A stretch of 60,414 nt of DNA from SAR324 cluster bacterium JCVI-SC AAA005 (GTDB lineage: Bacteria > SAR324 > NAC60-12), in the NCBI GenBank assembly GCA_000224765.2, contig AGAU01000107.1, forward strand, positions 1-60,414, read 5' to 3'. Below are positions 9,142-17,737 of the stretch, piece by piece (position 1 is the first letter of the stretch; each line of letters starts with the position of its first letter). The notes below the pieces were generated by a model. The model ran no database searches and was not told the origin of the DNA. It worked only from the letters and a program-made list of their open reading frames with translations. The translations under genes and the position numbers were made by a program.

Positions 9142-9177
9142 TTTTTCTGAGGGGAATTTCCCAACATCCCACTCATT

Positions 9178-10797
9178 TCAAATTTTGAAGCGCTTTCTAA
9201 ATTTGTTCAAAACATCAGTTAGGTAGGGATCTCCAGTCAGTTTTATGATTGCGCAATAGACTAATCCTGACGAAACCAGAGTTATCATGCAGAGTAACCA
9301 GTTTGTAGATGAAGCAGGGCCTAATTCCCAATCATTCTGTTGGCTGATTTTCCACACTCCTATCCCGGTCAAAAAAGCTGCGAAGAAATATCTAGCCAAA
9401 ACTTTCAAAGACCAGAATTTCCTCAAAGGCAGCTGTTTTCGATGCAAAAGCCAGATCAGCGTAATGAGTTGCCCAAAAGCGCCCAACGAAAGAGCCATAG
9501 CTAAACCCGCCACCTCCCAAATTCCACTCAACCACCAGCCCAACCCTCCTGTCAGTATCATGCTCAATAATGACGCTCTAACCGGTCCCTTCGTGTCCTG
9601 CATAGCGTAGAAAAATGCCACTAACAGCCGAACAGCTGCAACGGCTGGAATACTTGAAGCAAATAGCATTAACGTGATCGCAGTCGATTGAACATCTAGC
9701 CAAGTAAAAGCCCCATGTCGAAAAAGGATGCTTACAATGGGTTCTGCAAACCCTATTAGGCCAGCAGTGGCAGGGAAGACTATCAAAAAAGTTGTGTGAA
9801 AACTAAATCTCAAAGTTTTCTCAACCTTTAACCAATCGGTTCTAGCTTTTTGAAGGCTAAGTTCGGGAAAGCTTGCAGTGGCAATAGCAAAGGCAAACAC
9901 ACCTAAAACAAATTCTGTCAATCTACTAGCATTGTAATAATAGGTTAATTGTCCATCAGGCAAGAAACTAGCGAGATTGCGCAGGATGATTATGTTGATC
10001 TGATAAACTGCTACTCCAAAAAGAGAAGGTCCCAACAACTTTAGTAGCCTCATTATCTCTTGGTCTGACCAGAAGACTTTTGGAAGCAAGGGTTGTTTAA
10101 CCTTCAATAATGAAGGAATTTGCAAAAGAACCTGAAGAAGCCCTCCAATCAAAACTCCCCAACCCAAGCCTTCAATGGGCCTCTCTAACCATGGAGCCAA
10201 GCCAATGGCACCACCAATAATTGCCAAATTCAAAAAAATTGGAGCCGCTGCCGGGGCTGCAAATCTTTTTTCAGCATTCAAAATTCCCATCGACCAGGCC
10301 ACAACAGAAACCATAATCAAGTAAGGGAACATCAAGCGATTTAAGTCACTTGTTAGCTGAAATTTTGCAACATCTCCGGCAAAGCCTGCCGCAAACAACC
10401 ACACAAGTTGGGAACTTGACATCATACCAAGTGCGCAGATCAAACCAGTTCCTAACAGGATTAGACCCAACACTCTTGAAGCAAAACGTCTCGCTTCCTC
10501 AGCTGATTTCTGCTCACGAATTTCAGTGTAAATCGGAAGAAACGCTAATGTCATTGAGCCTTCAGCTGTCAATCTGCGGAAGACATTAGGAATCGTGAAG
10601 GCTTGGATAAAAGCATCTGTTACCATGCCTGCACCAAAAATGTTGGCGATGAAAAGATCCCTCACCGCACCCATGATCCTGGAGAGCAGTGTAAAAAAAG
10701 TTACTATACCTGCACTCTTTAAAATGCTCACGGAGACACTTTTTTGATTTTTTGTATTTGAACTTTTTGCGGGAACTAGATTATGTTGGCCCGGCAT
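9178..10797 (-). CDS. murJ: Lipid II flippase MurJ (MviN)
   Basis: MurJ carries lipid II across the inner membrane for peptidoglycan synthesis. The protein is 539 residues with about 14 hydrophobic helices and the MOP-superfamily features of MurJ: LLSRIMGAVRDLFIANIFGAG near the N-terminus, AFTIPNVFRRLTAEGSMTLAFLP, and VFAFAIATASFPELS in the middle. It is convergent with queC (36 bp apart) and preceded on the same strand by miaA after about 160 bp that hold no gene. Confidence 0.95.
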   Translation of the reverse strand: MPGQHNLVPAKSSNTKNQKSVSVSILKSAGIVTFFTLLSRIMGAVRDLFIANIFGAGMVTDAFIQAFTIPNVFRRLTAEGSMTLAFLPIYTEIREQKSAEEARRFASRVLGLILLGTGLICALGMMSSSQLVWLFAAGFAGDVAKFQLTSDLNRLMFPYLIMVSVVAWSMGILNAEKRFAAPAAAPIFLNLAIIGGAIGLAPWLERPIEGLGWGVLIGGLLQVLLQIPSLLKVKQPLLPKVFWSDQEIMRLLKLLGPSLFGVAVYQINIIILRNLASFLPDGQLTYYYNASRLTEFVLGVFAFAIATASFPELSLQKARTDWLKVEKTLRFSFHTTFLIVFPATAGLIGFAEPIVSILFRHGAFTWLDVQSTAITLMLFASSIPAVAAVRLLVAFFYAMQDTKGPVRASLLSMILTGGLGWWLSGIWEVAGLAMALSLGAFGQLITLIWLLHRKQLPLRKFWSLKVLARYFFAAFLTGIGVWKISQQNDWELGPASSTNWLLCMITLVSSGLVYCAIIKLTGDPYLTDVLNKFRKRFKI

Positions 10798-10955
10798 TAA
10801 GATTCCCGGACTTAGTGAGAGGAAATTACGTGCATTCCGCTGCGAAAGAGATCCTTAGCAATTTGCAATTGATGATACCTTCAAAAAAAATAATTAATGA
10901 ATTCCAACCATTAAAAACTGAGGATCCATCATCTGTCATTCTTGATAAAGAAAAA

Positions 10956-11879
10956 TCAATGATACTTAGAAAGAAAGGCTTCAGTTTCTTGAAAAAGTTG
11001 TTCTCTTTGACTGATTTCAAACCATTTCAGGCTTTTTTCTTGACGAAACCAAGTAAGTTGCCTTTTTGCAAAATTTCTAGTTTTTTGTTGAATTGCCTCG
11101 ACCAGCTGATTGTTATTCAGATCACTGTTGAGGTAAGCAATGATTTGTTTGTATCCAAGCCCATTAAGAGAGGATAGTGAAGATGAATAAAGCTCCAACA
11201 GAGATTTCACTTCATCTATCCAGCCAATTTTCAGCATGGCTTCTGTTCGCTGGTTAATTCTCTGGTAGAGAGCTTTCCGTTCCCGGTGAATACCAAAGAT
11301 TTTAACTGGAAACCGAGTTGCCTGATTGCCTAACTTACTTTTTTGAAAAGAACTCATTTTTTTCTGTGTGGTCCGAAAAATTTCTAGGCCCCTTTGCACT
11401 CTGGTAGCATCACGTGGTGAAAGTCTGAAAGCCAACTCCGGATCACACGTTTCTAGTTCTTGATAACATTTTTCATAACCCCTTATTTCCCAGTCATTCA
11501 ATACTCCAAGCCTAATTTCTTTGGGTATCTGTGGCATTTCGTCCAAACCATAAATTAAGGCCTTGTAGTATAACCCAGAACCACCCACAAGAAATGGTAT
11601 TTTCCCATGTTCTCCCAATTTAATGAGCGTAATTTCAGCATCACGGGCGTATTGCCCTGCTGAGTAATGTTCATCAGGATTGCAAAGGTCGATCTGATAA
11701 TGTGGAACTGCTAATTGTTCAGCTTGGGTCGGTTTCGCAGTGCCAATATCCATACCTCGATAAACCTGCATTGAATCTGTACAGATGATCTCACCATTAA
11801 ATTTTTGGGCAAGTTCCAGAGCTAAATCACTTTTGCCACTCGCAGTTGGACCAGTGATTATGATTGAGGAAGGAATCAA
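10956..11879 (-). CDS. miaA: tRNA dimethylallyltransferase
   Basis: MiaA adds the dimethylallyl group to A37 of tRNAs that read codons starting with U. Residues 10-17 form the P-loop (GPTASGKS), followed by ICTDSMQVYRGMDIGTAKP and the family's PHYQIDLCNPDEHYSAGQYARDA. VGGSGLYYKAL and SPRDATRVQRGLEI are also present. The start is TTG at 11879, immediately before IPSSIIITGPTASG; no ATG upstream of the P-loop exists. Length 307 is normal. hfq, a common neighbour, is not seen. Confidence 0.95.
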   Translation of the reverse strand: MIPSSIIITGPTASGKSDLALELAQKFNGEIICTDSMQVYRGMDIGTAKPTQAEQLAVPHYQIDLCNPDEHYSAGQYARDAEITLIKLGEHGKIPFLVGGSGLYYKALIYGLDEMPQIPKEIRLGVLNDWEIRGYEKCYQELETCDPELAFRLSPRDATRVQRGLEIFRTTQKKMSSFQKSKLGNQATRFPVKIFGIHRERKALYQRINQRTEAMLKIGWIDEVKSLLELYSSSLSSLNGLGYKQIIAYLNSDLNNNQLVEAIQQKTRNFAKRQLTWFRQEKSLKWFEISQREQLFQETEAFLSKYH

Positions 11880-11898
11880 TTAAGTCTAAATTCTTGGG

Positions 11899-11926
11899 TT
11901 GTCAAGTAAGGTTTTTATGCTAAGAT
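11899..11926 (+). promoter_or_regulatory. Candidate sigma-70 promoter of rpsU with extended -10
   Basis: TTGTCA (11899-11904) and TAAGAT (11921-11926) are separated by 16 bp, with TGC directly before the -10 box (extended -10). The site lies 51 bp upstream of the rpsU start and inside the divergent gap with miaA, so it would give a short leader. Confidence 0.5.
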
Positions 11927-11977
11927 ATTAAGTTGCAAAAAATTCGAATAACATTTATCTATCAGTAAACGAGGAGA

Positions 11978-12196
11978 ATGCCTGTTAATATTGAAGTCCG
12001 TGATGGGAATGTCGGCAAATCAATGATGCAATTGAAGAGAACTTTAATTCGAGAAGGTTTGTTTAAAGAACTGAAAAAAAGGAAATTTTATATCAAACCC
12101 TCTGTTGCTAAGCGTTTGAAGCGTGAGGCCGCAGAAAAGCAGCGAAATAAGGATTTGAAAAGGGAATTGCGCGCAGCTCAAAAAGCTGACTTTTAA
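11978..12196 (+). CDS. rpsU: 30S ribosomal protein S21
   Basis: The 72-residue, highly basic protein starts MPVNIEVRDGNVGKSMMQLKR as S21 does, and continues with the KRKFYIKPSVAKRLKREAAEKQR helix. S21 sits near the anti-Shine-Dalgarno end of 16S rRNA and aids initiation. The ribosome site GAGGAG (11971-11976) lies only one base before the ATG, much closer than usual; the conserved N-terminus leaves little doubt about the start. It stands alone on the plus strand between divergent miaA and the convergent parB operon. Confidence 0.96.
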   Translation: MPVNIEVRDGNVGKSMMQLKRTLIREGLFKELKKRKFYIKPSVAKRLKREAAEKQRNKDLKRELRAAQKADF

Positions 12197-12217
12197 ACAC
12201 ACATTCCTTTAACCCCA

Positions 12218-12270
12218 CTCCATTGTGTGGATGGGCATAGAAACTCACCCACACGTTCCACACAATGGAG
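12218..12270. repeat. Perfect 14-bp inverted repeat with inner stem
   Basis: CTCCATTGTGTGGA (12218-12231) is exactly complementary to TCCACACAATGGAG (12257-12270). Inside the 25-nt spacer, TGGG (12232-12235) can pair with CCCA (12248-12251), extending the hairpin with a bulge. Neither strand has a T-run after the stem, so it is not a standard intrinsic terminator. It lies 21 bp after rpsU and 9 bp beyond the decayed minus-strand reading frame, in the convergent gap, where it could act as a barrier for transcripts from both sides or be a small repeat element. Confidence 0.75.
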
Positions 12271-12279
12271 AACAATTCA

Positions 12280-12615
12280 TTAGGCTGCGATAAATCCTTT
12301 CAAAGAATACTTGTTATCCCAAACTTCGTCAAATATACCTGAAAAAGCGGTATCACCACCATAAAAATAACTTAGGAAATTTCTTAGCATCGCCACTGCG
12401 TCTTGTTCAACAGTTATGGTTGTAATTTCTAAGTCACGAATATCCAAAACGATCTTTGCAATTTCCTCCCAAATTTAAGAAGCCAATCCTTCGCAGTTTT
12501 CATCAAGCATCAAAAGCTTAAAGGCTTTTACCAGCACTCTTACTACCGCAAGCATTTGCTGATCACTTCAGGAAAACATCACCGCTTCCTCGTTTCTTCT
12601 TTCTGCTAACCTTAT
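12280..12615 (-). pseudogene. Decayed small gene downstream of parB (two in-frame stops)
   Basis: The minus strand directly after parB reads as protein for about 111 codons in one frame, broken by TGA at 12568-12570 and TAA at 12475-12477, and ending at TAA 12280-12282. The fragments look coding: LAERRNEEAVMF, then SDQQMLAVVRVLVKAFKLLML, then IWEEIAKIVLDIRDLEITT, and finally FLSYFYGGDTAFSGIFDEVW. The amphipathic, strand-turn pattern and lack of frame changes suggest a gene inactivated fairly recently. I do not recognise the family. It may have been the last gene of the greA-tlyA-parB operon. The alternative, chance reading through non-coding DNA, is less likely given the composition. Confidence 0.55.
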
Positions 12616-13443
12616 TCATCGAGCACTTTTCAACAGAGTCAGAAGGCGATCCAATTCTTCTGCTGAAAAGTAGCTAAGCTTAATTTCTCCTTGAAAAGGT
12701 GGCTTGTGATCAATACGCATTTTTGTACCGAGGTAACGCTGCAATTCAGCTTCAATAGAACGCAATTCTGTATTTAATTCATCATTGATCCAAGTTTTTT
12801 TAGAGGACTGGATGGCTTTATTTTCTCGCAGCTCAAGGATCATTCTAACCTGTTTCTCCGTTTCACGAACTGACCAGTTTTTAAGCAGTAATCTTTCACG
12901 TAACTTCAGTTGCTCAGTGGGCTCTGAAAGGCTGAGAAGTGCTCGAGCGTGACCAGCACTTAATCGACCCATTTCTAAATCCTGCTGAATTGCTTTCGGC
13001 AAGACCAGCAAGCGAACCATATTCGCAATAGTGGATCTGTCTTTGCCTAGCTTACTTGCCAATTCCTCTTGGGTCAATCCATGAAGCTGCATAAGTTCTT
13101 GGTAACATAGACCTTCTTCAATTGGTGTAAGATCTTCCCTCTGAATATTTTCAAGGAGAGCAACCTCCAAGGCTTCGTCGTCTCCCAATTTTTTGATAAT
13201 GACTGGTGCTTCAGTTTCACCTGCTAATTTTAGAGCTCTCCAGCGCCTTTCACCAGCTACTAGCTCAAAGCATCCTTCAAGGACTGGATGAATTCTTACG
13301 ATCAGGGGTTGAAGAACTCCCTGCTGTTTTATGGATTGACTAAGTTCTTGAAGGGATTTGGGCTCAAAATATCGGCGAGGTTGATTGGGATTTGGCTTGA
13401 TGAGATCAACACGAAGAAGTTGTTGAGTCTTTTGCCCAATCAT
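12616..13443 (-). CDS. parB: Chromosome-partitioning protein ParB (Spo0J family)
   Basis: ParB is a CTP-dependent DNA clamp that loads at parS near the origin. The order is: N-terminal LIKPNPNQPRRYF (box I), CTP-binding GERRWRA at 64-70, ENIQRED at 98-104, a helix-turn-helix around 122-143 (LTQEELASKLGKDRSTIANMV), and a C-terminal dimerisation region. The ATG overlaps the tlyA stop by 4 bp. parA, normally just upstream, is absent; the upstream genes are tlyA and greA. I see no parS-like 16-mer on inspection. Confidence 0.95.
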   Translation of the reverse strand: MIGQKTQQLLRVDLIKPNPNQPRRYFEPKSLQELSQSIKQQGVLQPLIVRIHPVLEGCFELVAGERRWRALKLAGETEAPVIIKKLGDDEALEVALLENIQREDLTPIEEGLCYQELMQLHGLTQEELASKLGKDRSTIANMVRLLVLPKAIQQDLEMGRLSAGHARALLSLSEPTEQLKLRERLLLKNWSVRETEKQVRMILELRENKAIQSSKKTWINDELNTELRSIEAELQRYLGTKMRIDHKPPFQGEIKLSYFSAEELDRLLTLLKSAR

Positions 13444-14186
13444 GTTTCTGATTTCTCAAGATGAATAAAATATTCAGTATTTTGACTCTTTTTTCCCTGA
13501 ATAATCGACTCACAACTGGATATCGTTCGGAAACCCAGAGTGATTGCATCTTGCATGATTTCGTTCAGAATTCTTGCATGAACAGCCACCTCATTAACTC
13601 TTCCTTTTTTCCCAATTTCCTTTCGCAAAGCTTCAAATTGAGGTTTGACAAGAGCTAAAAGTTTGGATTCAACAGGCATGATTTCATGAAGTTTTGGTAA
13701 TATCAAACGGAGAGAAATGAAGGAGGCATCTACCACAACTAATTGAATTGGATCTACTAAGTTTACTTTATCAAGATAACGAATATTTGTGCGCTCCAAA
13801 TTAATTACTCTTGGATCCTGACGAAGTTTCCAAGCTAATTGACCATATCCGACATCAACCGCATAGACTTTCTTCGCACCGTGCTGTAACAAGCAATCAG
13901 TGAAACCTCCTGTCGACGCACCCACATCCAGTCCTATTCGATCAAGGACTTCTATTTGAAATTCCTCAATAGCCCCAGCGAGCTTAACTCCACCTCGACT
14001 AACATATGGATGATCCTGAGCCTGCACTACCAATTCTGAGTTCTGTTTCACGCTTTTGCCAGGTTTATCCACTCGTTCTGCATTGACTAGTACTTTACCT
14101 GCCAGAATCAAAGATTGGGCACGCTCACGACTTGGAGCTAGTTGACGGTCAACAAGCAACAAATCGAGCCTTTGAAGAGTGGCCAT
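13440..14186 (-). CDS. tlyA: TlyA-family rRNA 2'-O-methyltransferase
   Basis: Residues 1-60 form an S4 RNA-binding domain (RLDLLLVDRQLAPSRERAQSLILAGKVLVN), followed by YVSRGGVKL and an FtsJ-like methyltransferase core with the SAM motif GLDVGASTGGFTDCLL (about 85-100) and VDASFISLRLILP. TlyA methylates 2'-OH groups in 16S and 23S rRNA and influences capreomycin sensitivity; older records call it a haemolysin. Length 248 is normal. It follows greA by 7 bp and overlaps parB. Confidence 0.92.
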   Translation of the reverse strand: MATLQRLDLLLVDRQLAPSRERAQSLILAGKVLVNAERVDKPGKSVKQNSELVVQAQDHPYVSRGGVKLAGAIEEFQIEVLDRIGLDVGASTGGFTDCLLQHGAKKVYAVDVGYGQLAWKLRQDPRVINLERTNIRYLDKVNLVDPIQLVVVDASFISLRLILPKLHEIMPVESKLLALVKPQFEALRKEIGKKGRVNEVAVHARILNEIMQDAITLGFRTISSCESIIQGKKSQNTEYFIHLEKSET

Positions 14187-14193
14187 ACAGGAA

Positions 14194-14679
14194 TTATTTT
14201 TCCAAAAATATTAAATCAGTAATTTCGACTTCTACTTTGCCTTTAGGAATCGGGATGATCAAAGAATCACCGACAGTTTTTCCAATTAAGGCCCTCGCTA
14301 TAGGGGAATTGTAAGAAATTTTACCTTTTTCAAGGTCGGCTTCATCTTCCCCAACAATCTGATAGGTTTTTTCTACATCGGTTTCGATATCAACATATGT
14401 TACACTAGCGCCGAAAATGACTTTTTTGCCACTGAGACGACTTATGTCAATGACATTGCATTGTGCTAGCTTGCCATTGAGTTCCTGAATACGACCCTCC
14501 ACGAACCCCTGGCGCTCCTTAGCCGCATGATATTCTGCGTTTTCCTTTAAGTCTCCGTGCTCTCTGGCGTCTGCAATTGCCTGAACGACTTCTGGTCGGA
14601 CTACAGACATCAGATGCTTTAACTCTGCTTTAAGCTGTTCATGTCCCCGCTTAGTTACAGGATACATTTGTTCCGACAT
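14194..14679 (-). CDS. greA: Transcription elongation factor GreA
   Basis: GreA rescues backtracked RNA polymerase by stimulating cleavage of the transcript. The N-terminal coiled coil carries the acidic tip ([22 protein letters not shown]), and the C-terminal FKBP-like domain ends with [21 protein letters not shown]. Length 161 is normal. GGAG lies upstream of the ATG. It is the first gene of a greA-tlyA-parB operon and is divergent from the CPBP-protease gene with only 55 bp between starts. Confidence 0.97.
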   Translation of the reverse strand: MSEQMYPVTKRGHEQLKAELKHLMSVVRPEVVQAIADAREHGDLKENAEYHAAKERQGFVEGRIQELNGKLAQCNVIDISRLSGKKVIFGASVTYVDIETDVEKTYQIVGEDEADLEKGKISYNSPIARALIGKTVGDSLIIPIPKGKVEVEITDLIFLEK

Positions 14680-14734
14680 GCTTGTTCTCCAATATTGGAA
14701 AGAAAAATTTGAAATACGATAGTGAGTAAGTTGA

Positions 14735-15724
14735 ATGGGTCAAGTTCTTCGCATCAAGCTAAATTCAAAAGGTGTCTTCTATCTTTTTGGACTTGCCTTG
14801 ATGATGGTTCCATTTCAAGCCCATGCTGATTTGAAATGTGCAGGGACCGCTCTAGTTGAGTGGCTGGTCCCTGGATTGGGTTACACAATCAATGATGACT
14901 ACGACAAAGCTCTAATCTTTGGTGGATTGAGGTGGTGGGCCATCAATGGATATATGCAATATTCAGATAGTGAAAATCTCCAAGATTATCCTGATGAAGT
15001 TTTTAAAGAGACAAAGAATGAAGATGGGGAGAATGCCACTGATATTTATTTAAGCAAAGAGACGTATTATTCCATGGCTTACCTTAGGCTCTACACCAAT
15101 ATCAGTCTTATCACTTTCTATGATTTTTACGATGGAGGTTGCGAAAATAATACAGAAACCTACTGGGAAATTCTCTCGCCATTTCAATTCTGGAAATTTG
15201 GAGATTCTTACACGTTTTGGATTCCCACTGGAATCCAACTAGCAACACCTGGCATTTCTAATTTGACATATCACGTTGATGCAGAACTGACACGTGAACA
15301 GATGCAGAAGATTGACTTCATCAACAGTCAATTGACCGGAGCTGGTGAAGAAATGTTTTTTCGAGGATTCATACAGCGATCGGTTTACAAGGGCTTAAAT
15401 CGCAGTTTTAGTAAGGGTACCGCACGCTGGGCAAGTATTTTTGTAGCTAGTAGTCTATTCGCTTTTGCACACGATGGCTCGGGATTCAGTGCCAACCCTG
15501 GAGCAGCATTCTTGGCGGGAATTTATCTTGGCACGGTATATCATCCCGCAAAGGGAGATTTTAATTTGACTGAAACGATCGCGATTCATTCATGGTGGAA
15601 TTCACTGATCAGTTATAAAAATTATCGGGATGCCAATTTTGTTGAGCGAGGCGATGGAGAAACTGCAAAAACACTCACAGTCAACAACTATCAGCCATTG
15701 TTTGGATTTACCTATCGTTTTTGA
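14735..15724 (+). CDS. Secreted or membrane CPBP-family (Abi) metalloprotease homologue
   Basis: The three CPBP motifs are present: EEMFFR at 205-210 (EExxxR), FAFAH at 242-246 (FxxxH) and HSWWN at 285-289 (HxxxN). Such proteins are usually polytopic intramembrane proteases. This one begins with a signal peptide ([21 protein letters not shown]..., likely cut after QAHA at 28-31). It has a [15 protein letters not shown] segment near 45-60 like small membrane-repeat proteins, few strong helices, and ends in [11 protein letters not shown], an aromatic C-terminus resembling outer-membrane proteins. The next gene's ATG follows the stop directly. The substrate is unknown, and whether it is an active protease is inference. 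Confidence 0.75.
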   Translation: MGQVLRIKLNSKGVFYLFGLALMMVPFQAHADLKCAGTALVEWLVPGLGYTINDDYDKALIFGGLRWWAINGYMQYSDSENLQDYPDEVFKETKNEDGENATDIYLSKETYYSMAYLRLYTNISLITFYDFYDGGCENNTETYWEILSPFQFWKFGDSYTFWIPTGIQLATPGISNLTYHVDAELTREQMQKIDFINSQLTGAGEEMFFRGFIQRSVYKGLNRSFSKGTARWASIFVASSLFAFAHDGSGFSANPGAAFLAGIYLGTVYHPAKGDFNLTETIAIHSWWNSLISYKNYRDANFVERGDGETAKTLTVNNYQPLFGFTYRF

Positions 15725-16552
15725 ATGCAGATGGAATTCTCTTGGGAGTTAGCAGAATCAACCCTGATTCTGCTACTAGCAGGCTCGTTAGCTGGAATCA
15801 TGGCTGGTATGTTGGGAATTGGAGGGGGCATAATTTTAGTGCCTCCTCTGGTTTTTGTGTTCGACCTTATGGAGGTGTCCGAGGCCTTGATTCCACATCT
15901 AGCAATTGGCACATCCCTCACAACAATTGTTGCCACCTCCCTTTCTTCAGCAAAAGCCCACCTCAAAAGAGGTTCTTTTGATAAAGAACTTCTCAAGTAT
16001 TCAATTATACCTACAACTTTGGGCGCTGGGTTTGGTGGATTAATAGCTGGCAGTATCAGCGGAATGGTATTAGTGCTGATCTTTGGGTTCATGGCTTTTG
16101 TTGTGTCAGTTCGCATGATGATCCCTAGCAAAACCCACAATAAGAATCATCAGGAGCCAAATAGATTTTTGATTGGCAATCTTACAGGACTAACAGGGAT
16201 AATCTCTGCAATGGTTGGCATCGGAGGAGGAGCTATGAACGTGCCGCTGATGAATATGATGGGCATCAAGATACATCAAGCGGTTGGAACTTCAGCTAGT
16301 ATGGGCTTCATGATTGCCCTACCTGGGACTATTGGGTTTATTGTTTCAGGTTGGGAGAAACCAAATCTACCTGAATTCTCTTTCGGCTTCGTTCACTGGC
16401 TCGCTGCCCTTTGCATTTGTTTCATGACCGTAATCTTTGCTCCTCTGGGTGCTGCTATTTCTCATAAGTTAAATACCAAAAAATTGAAACAAGTTTTTGG
16501 GATATTCTTATTGGTCGTTGCGATGCTAACACTTTGGCGATTTTGGTCCTGA
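15725..16552 (+). CDS. TauE/SafE-family membrane transporter
   Basis: The 275-residue protein has about eight hydrophobic helices in two halves, each with the family glycine motif: GMLGIGGGIILVPPL near the N-terminus and VGIGGGAMNVPLM in the second half. Family members export sulfite, sulfoacetate or related anions across the inner membrane; the substrate here cannot be read. The ATG starts directly at the base following the upstream stop, so the two genes are likely coupled. No sulfur-metabolism genes are adjacent. Confidence 0.9.
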   Translation: MQMEFSWELAESTLILLLAGSLAGIMAGMLGIGGGIILVPPLVFVFDLMEVSEALIPHLAIGTSLTTIVATSLSSAKAHLKRGSFDKELLKYSIIPTTLGAGFGGLIAGSISGMVLVLIFGFMAFVVSVRMMIPSKTHNKNHQEPNRFLIGNLTGLTGIISAMVGIGGGAMNVPLMNMMGIKIHQAVGTSASMGFMIALPGTIGFIVSGWEKPNLPEFSFGFVHWLAALCICFMTVIFAPLGAAISHKLNTKKLKQVFGIFLLVVAMLTLWRFWS

Positions 16553-16583
16553 AGCCTTTGACAAAACAGCAATAAAAAATTTG

Positions 16584-17522
16584 ATGAACAAGAATTCCCC
16601 AGCAACTAATGCCTTAAAGTTGATTGTCTTCCGAGTAAACGCAGAGCAGCCGTACTACGGTATTAATGTGTTTAAGACTTTTGAGATTCAGCGAGCAAAG
16701 CATTATAGAATTAGTGAGATTCCAAAGGCTAACGAGTTTATTGAGGGAATAGTATACATCAGGAATCAACCAGTACCACTAGTCAATCTTCCACGTTGGC
16801 TTAGAACTGATTTAAGTGAGCAAGAAGAAAGGAATTCTTCAATTATTTTTTGCAATATCAATAACATTCAAATTGCTCTTAGAGTTGGTGGTATCCACCA
16901 AATAATCACAAGAGATTGGGAGGATGTACTTCCTTTGCAATTTAAGGAGTATATGCTTGTTGACCGAAATCTCAATTACACACTGCTTGATGATGGATCT
17001 TCAGTTTGTCTCATTCTAGATGTGGAATACTTACTTACACAAGTTTTGCCTCATGAATTTTCAGAAATTCAAAAAGATGTTCAAAATCTTTCATTGATCG
17101 ATTTCGAAATACCAGAATCTTTAAAAAATGGTACAATTCTCCTTGCTGAAGACAGTCGCTCTGCTCAGATGTATCTCAAAAATTTCTTTGAAAAGTTTAA
17201 TCTCTCTTTCAAGATTTTTGAAAATGGTGGACCACTTCTAGATTATGTCGAAAAACTGTCTGATCTCTCAAAAATACCACTGATCATTACTGATATTGAG
17301 ATGCCTATTGTCTCTGGTCACGAAGTCATTAGACGATTGAAGTCTGATGCAAGGACAAAGCACATCCCGATTTTGGTCTTCAGTTCTATGACGAATGACC
17401 AAAGTCAGAAAGCTGTTAAAGAATTAGGAGCTGATGGATTTGTTGGAAAACTAAGTGTGGAACAAATGGTGAAACAATTATCTGCGACTGCCCGAATACC
17501 CTTGGCATCATCATTTTCTTGA
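16584..17522 (+). CDS. cheV: CheV-type chemotaxis coupling protein (CheW-REC fusion)
   Basis: An N-terminal CheW-like domain (about 10-155; GINVFKTFEIQR, IEGIVYIRNQPVPLVNLPRW) is joined to a C-terminal receiver domain (about 184-305; ILLAEDSRSAQM, phospho-acceptor Asp237 in ITDIEMP, SSM, and Lys289 in VGK). CheV couples chemoreceptors to CheA and is thought to act in adaptation or as a phosphate sink. ATG 16584 is preferred; a TTG directly before it is also open. No receptor or cheA gene is nearby, but flagellar genes lie elsewhere in the window. Confidence 0.92.
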   Translation: MNKNSPATNALKLIVFRVNAEQPYYGINVFKTFEIQRAKHYRISEIPKANEFIEGIVYIRNQPVPLVNLPRWLRTDLSEQEERNSSIIFCNINNIQIALRVGGIHQIITRDWEDVLPLQFKEYMLVDRNLNYTLLDDGSSVCLILDVEYLLTQVLPHEFSEIQKDVQNLSLIDFEIPESLKNGTILLAEDSRSAQMYLKNFFEKFNLSFKIFENGGPLLDYVEKLSDLSKIPLIITDIEMPIVSGHEVIRRLKSDARTKHIPILVFSSMTNDQSQKAVKELGADGFVGKLSVEQMVKQLSATARIPLASSFS

Positions 17523-17737
17523 TTTTTTCAATGCAATACTCTCATAATTTTACATCAACTTTTTTTCTCATTTTTATTAATTTAAAGCAATAATTATAAG
17601 AAAGTTGTCTAACTGGAAAGGCTTTCCGAACTCAGTGGCTAGGTGCTTTGGGTTTTGCCGTCTTCAGAACTATCAGTTCGAATAAACAATTTGCGGCCAG
17701 AACCTCTCATCTATATCGTTCAGTGCAAAAGGAAGCC
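17523..17737. promoter_or_regulatory. Upstream region of the FAD oxidoreductase-cfa operon with two palindromes
   Basis: About 215 bp with two short perfect palindromes: GGAAAG-G-CTTTCC (17615-17627) and GAACT-ATC-AGTTC (17667-17679). Both lie within 125 bp of the ATG at 17738 and are plausible operator half-sites for the operon that follows. I see no clear sigma-70 promoter; an ECF-type promoter would be consistent with how related operons are controlled in other proteobacteria, but I cannot read it with confidence. Confidence 0.35.

Noticed and set aside
9142..9177. Possible terminator hairpin GGGGAATTTCCC between queC and murJ
   Set aside because: The stem is only four or five base pairs with no real loop and no T-run.
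10752..11177. A 141-codon plus-strand frame across the murJ-miaA gap
   Set aside because: Most of it is antisense to murJ and miaA, its composition is not protein-like, and the two real genes have clear motifs on the other strand.
12280..12474. A short real gene starting after the TAA at 12475
   Set aside because: No ATG, GTG or TTG with a ribosome site begins this segment, and the same frame continues upstream as protein-like sequence, so decay of a longer gene fits better.
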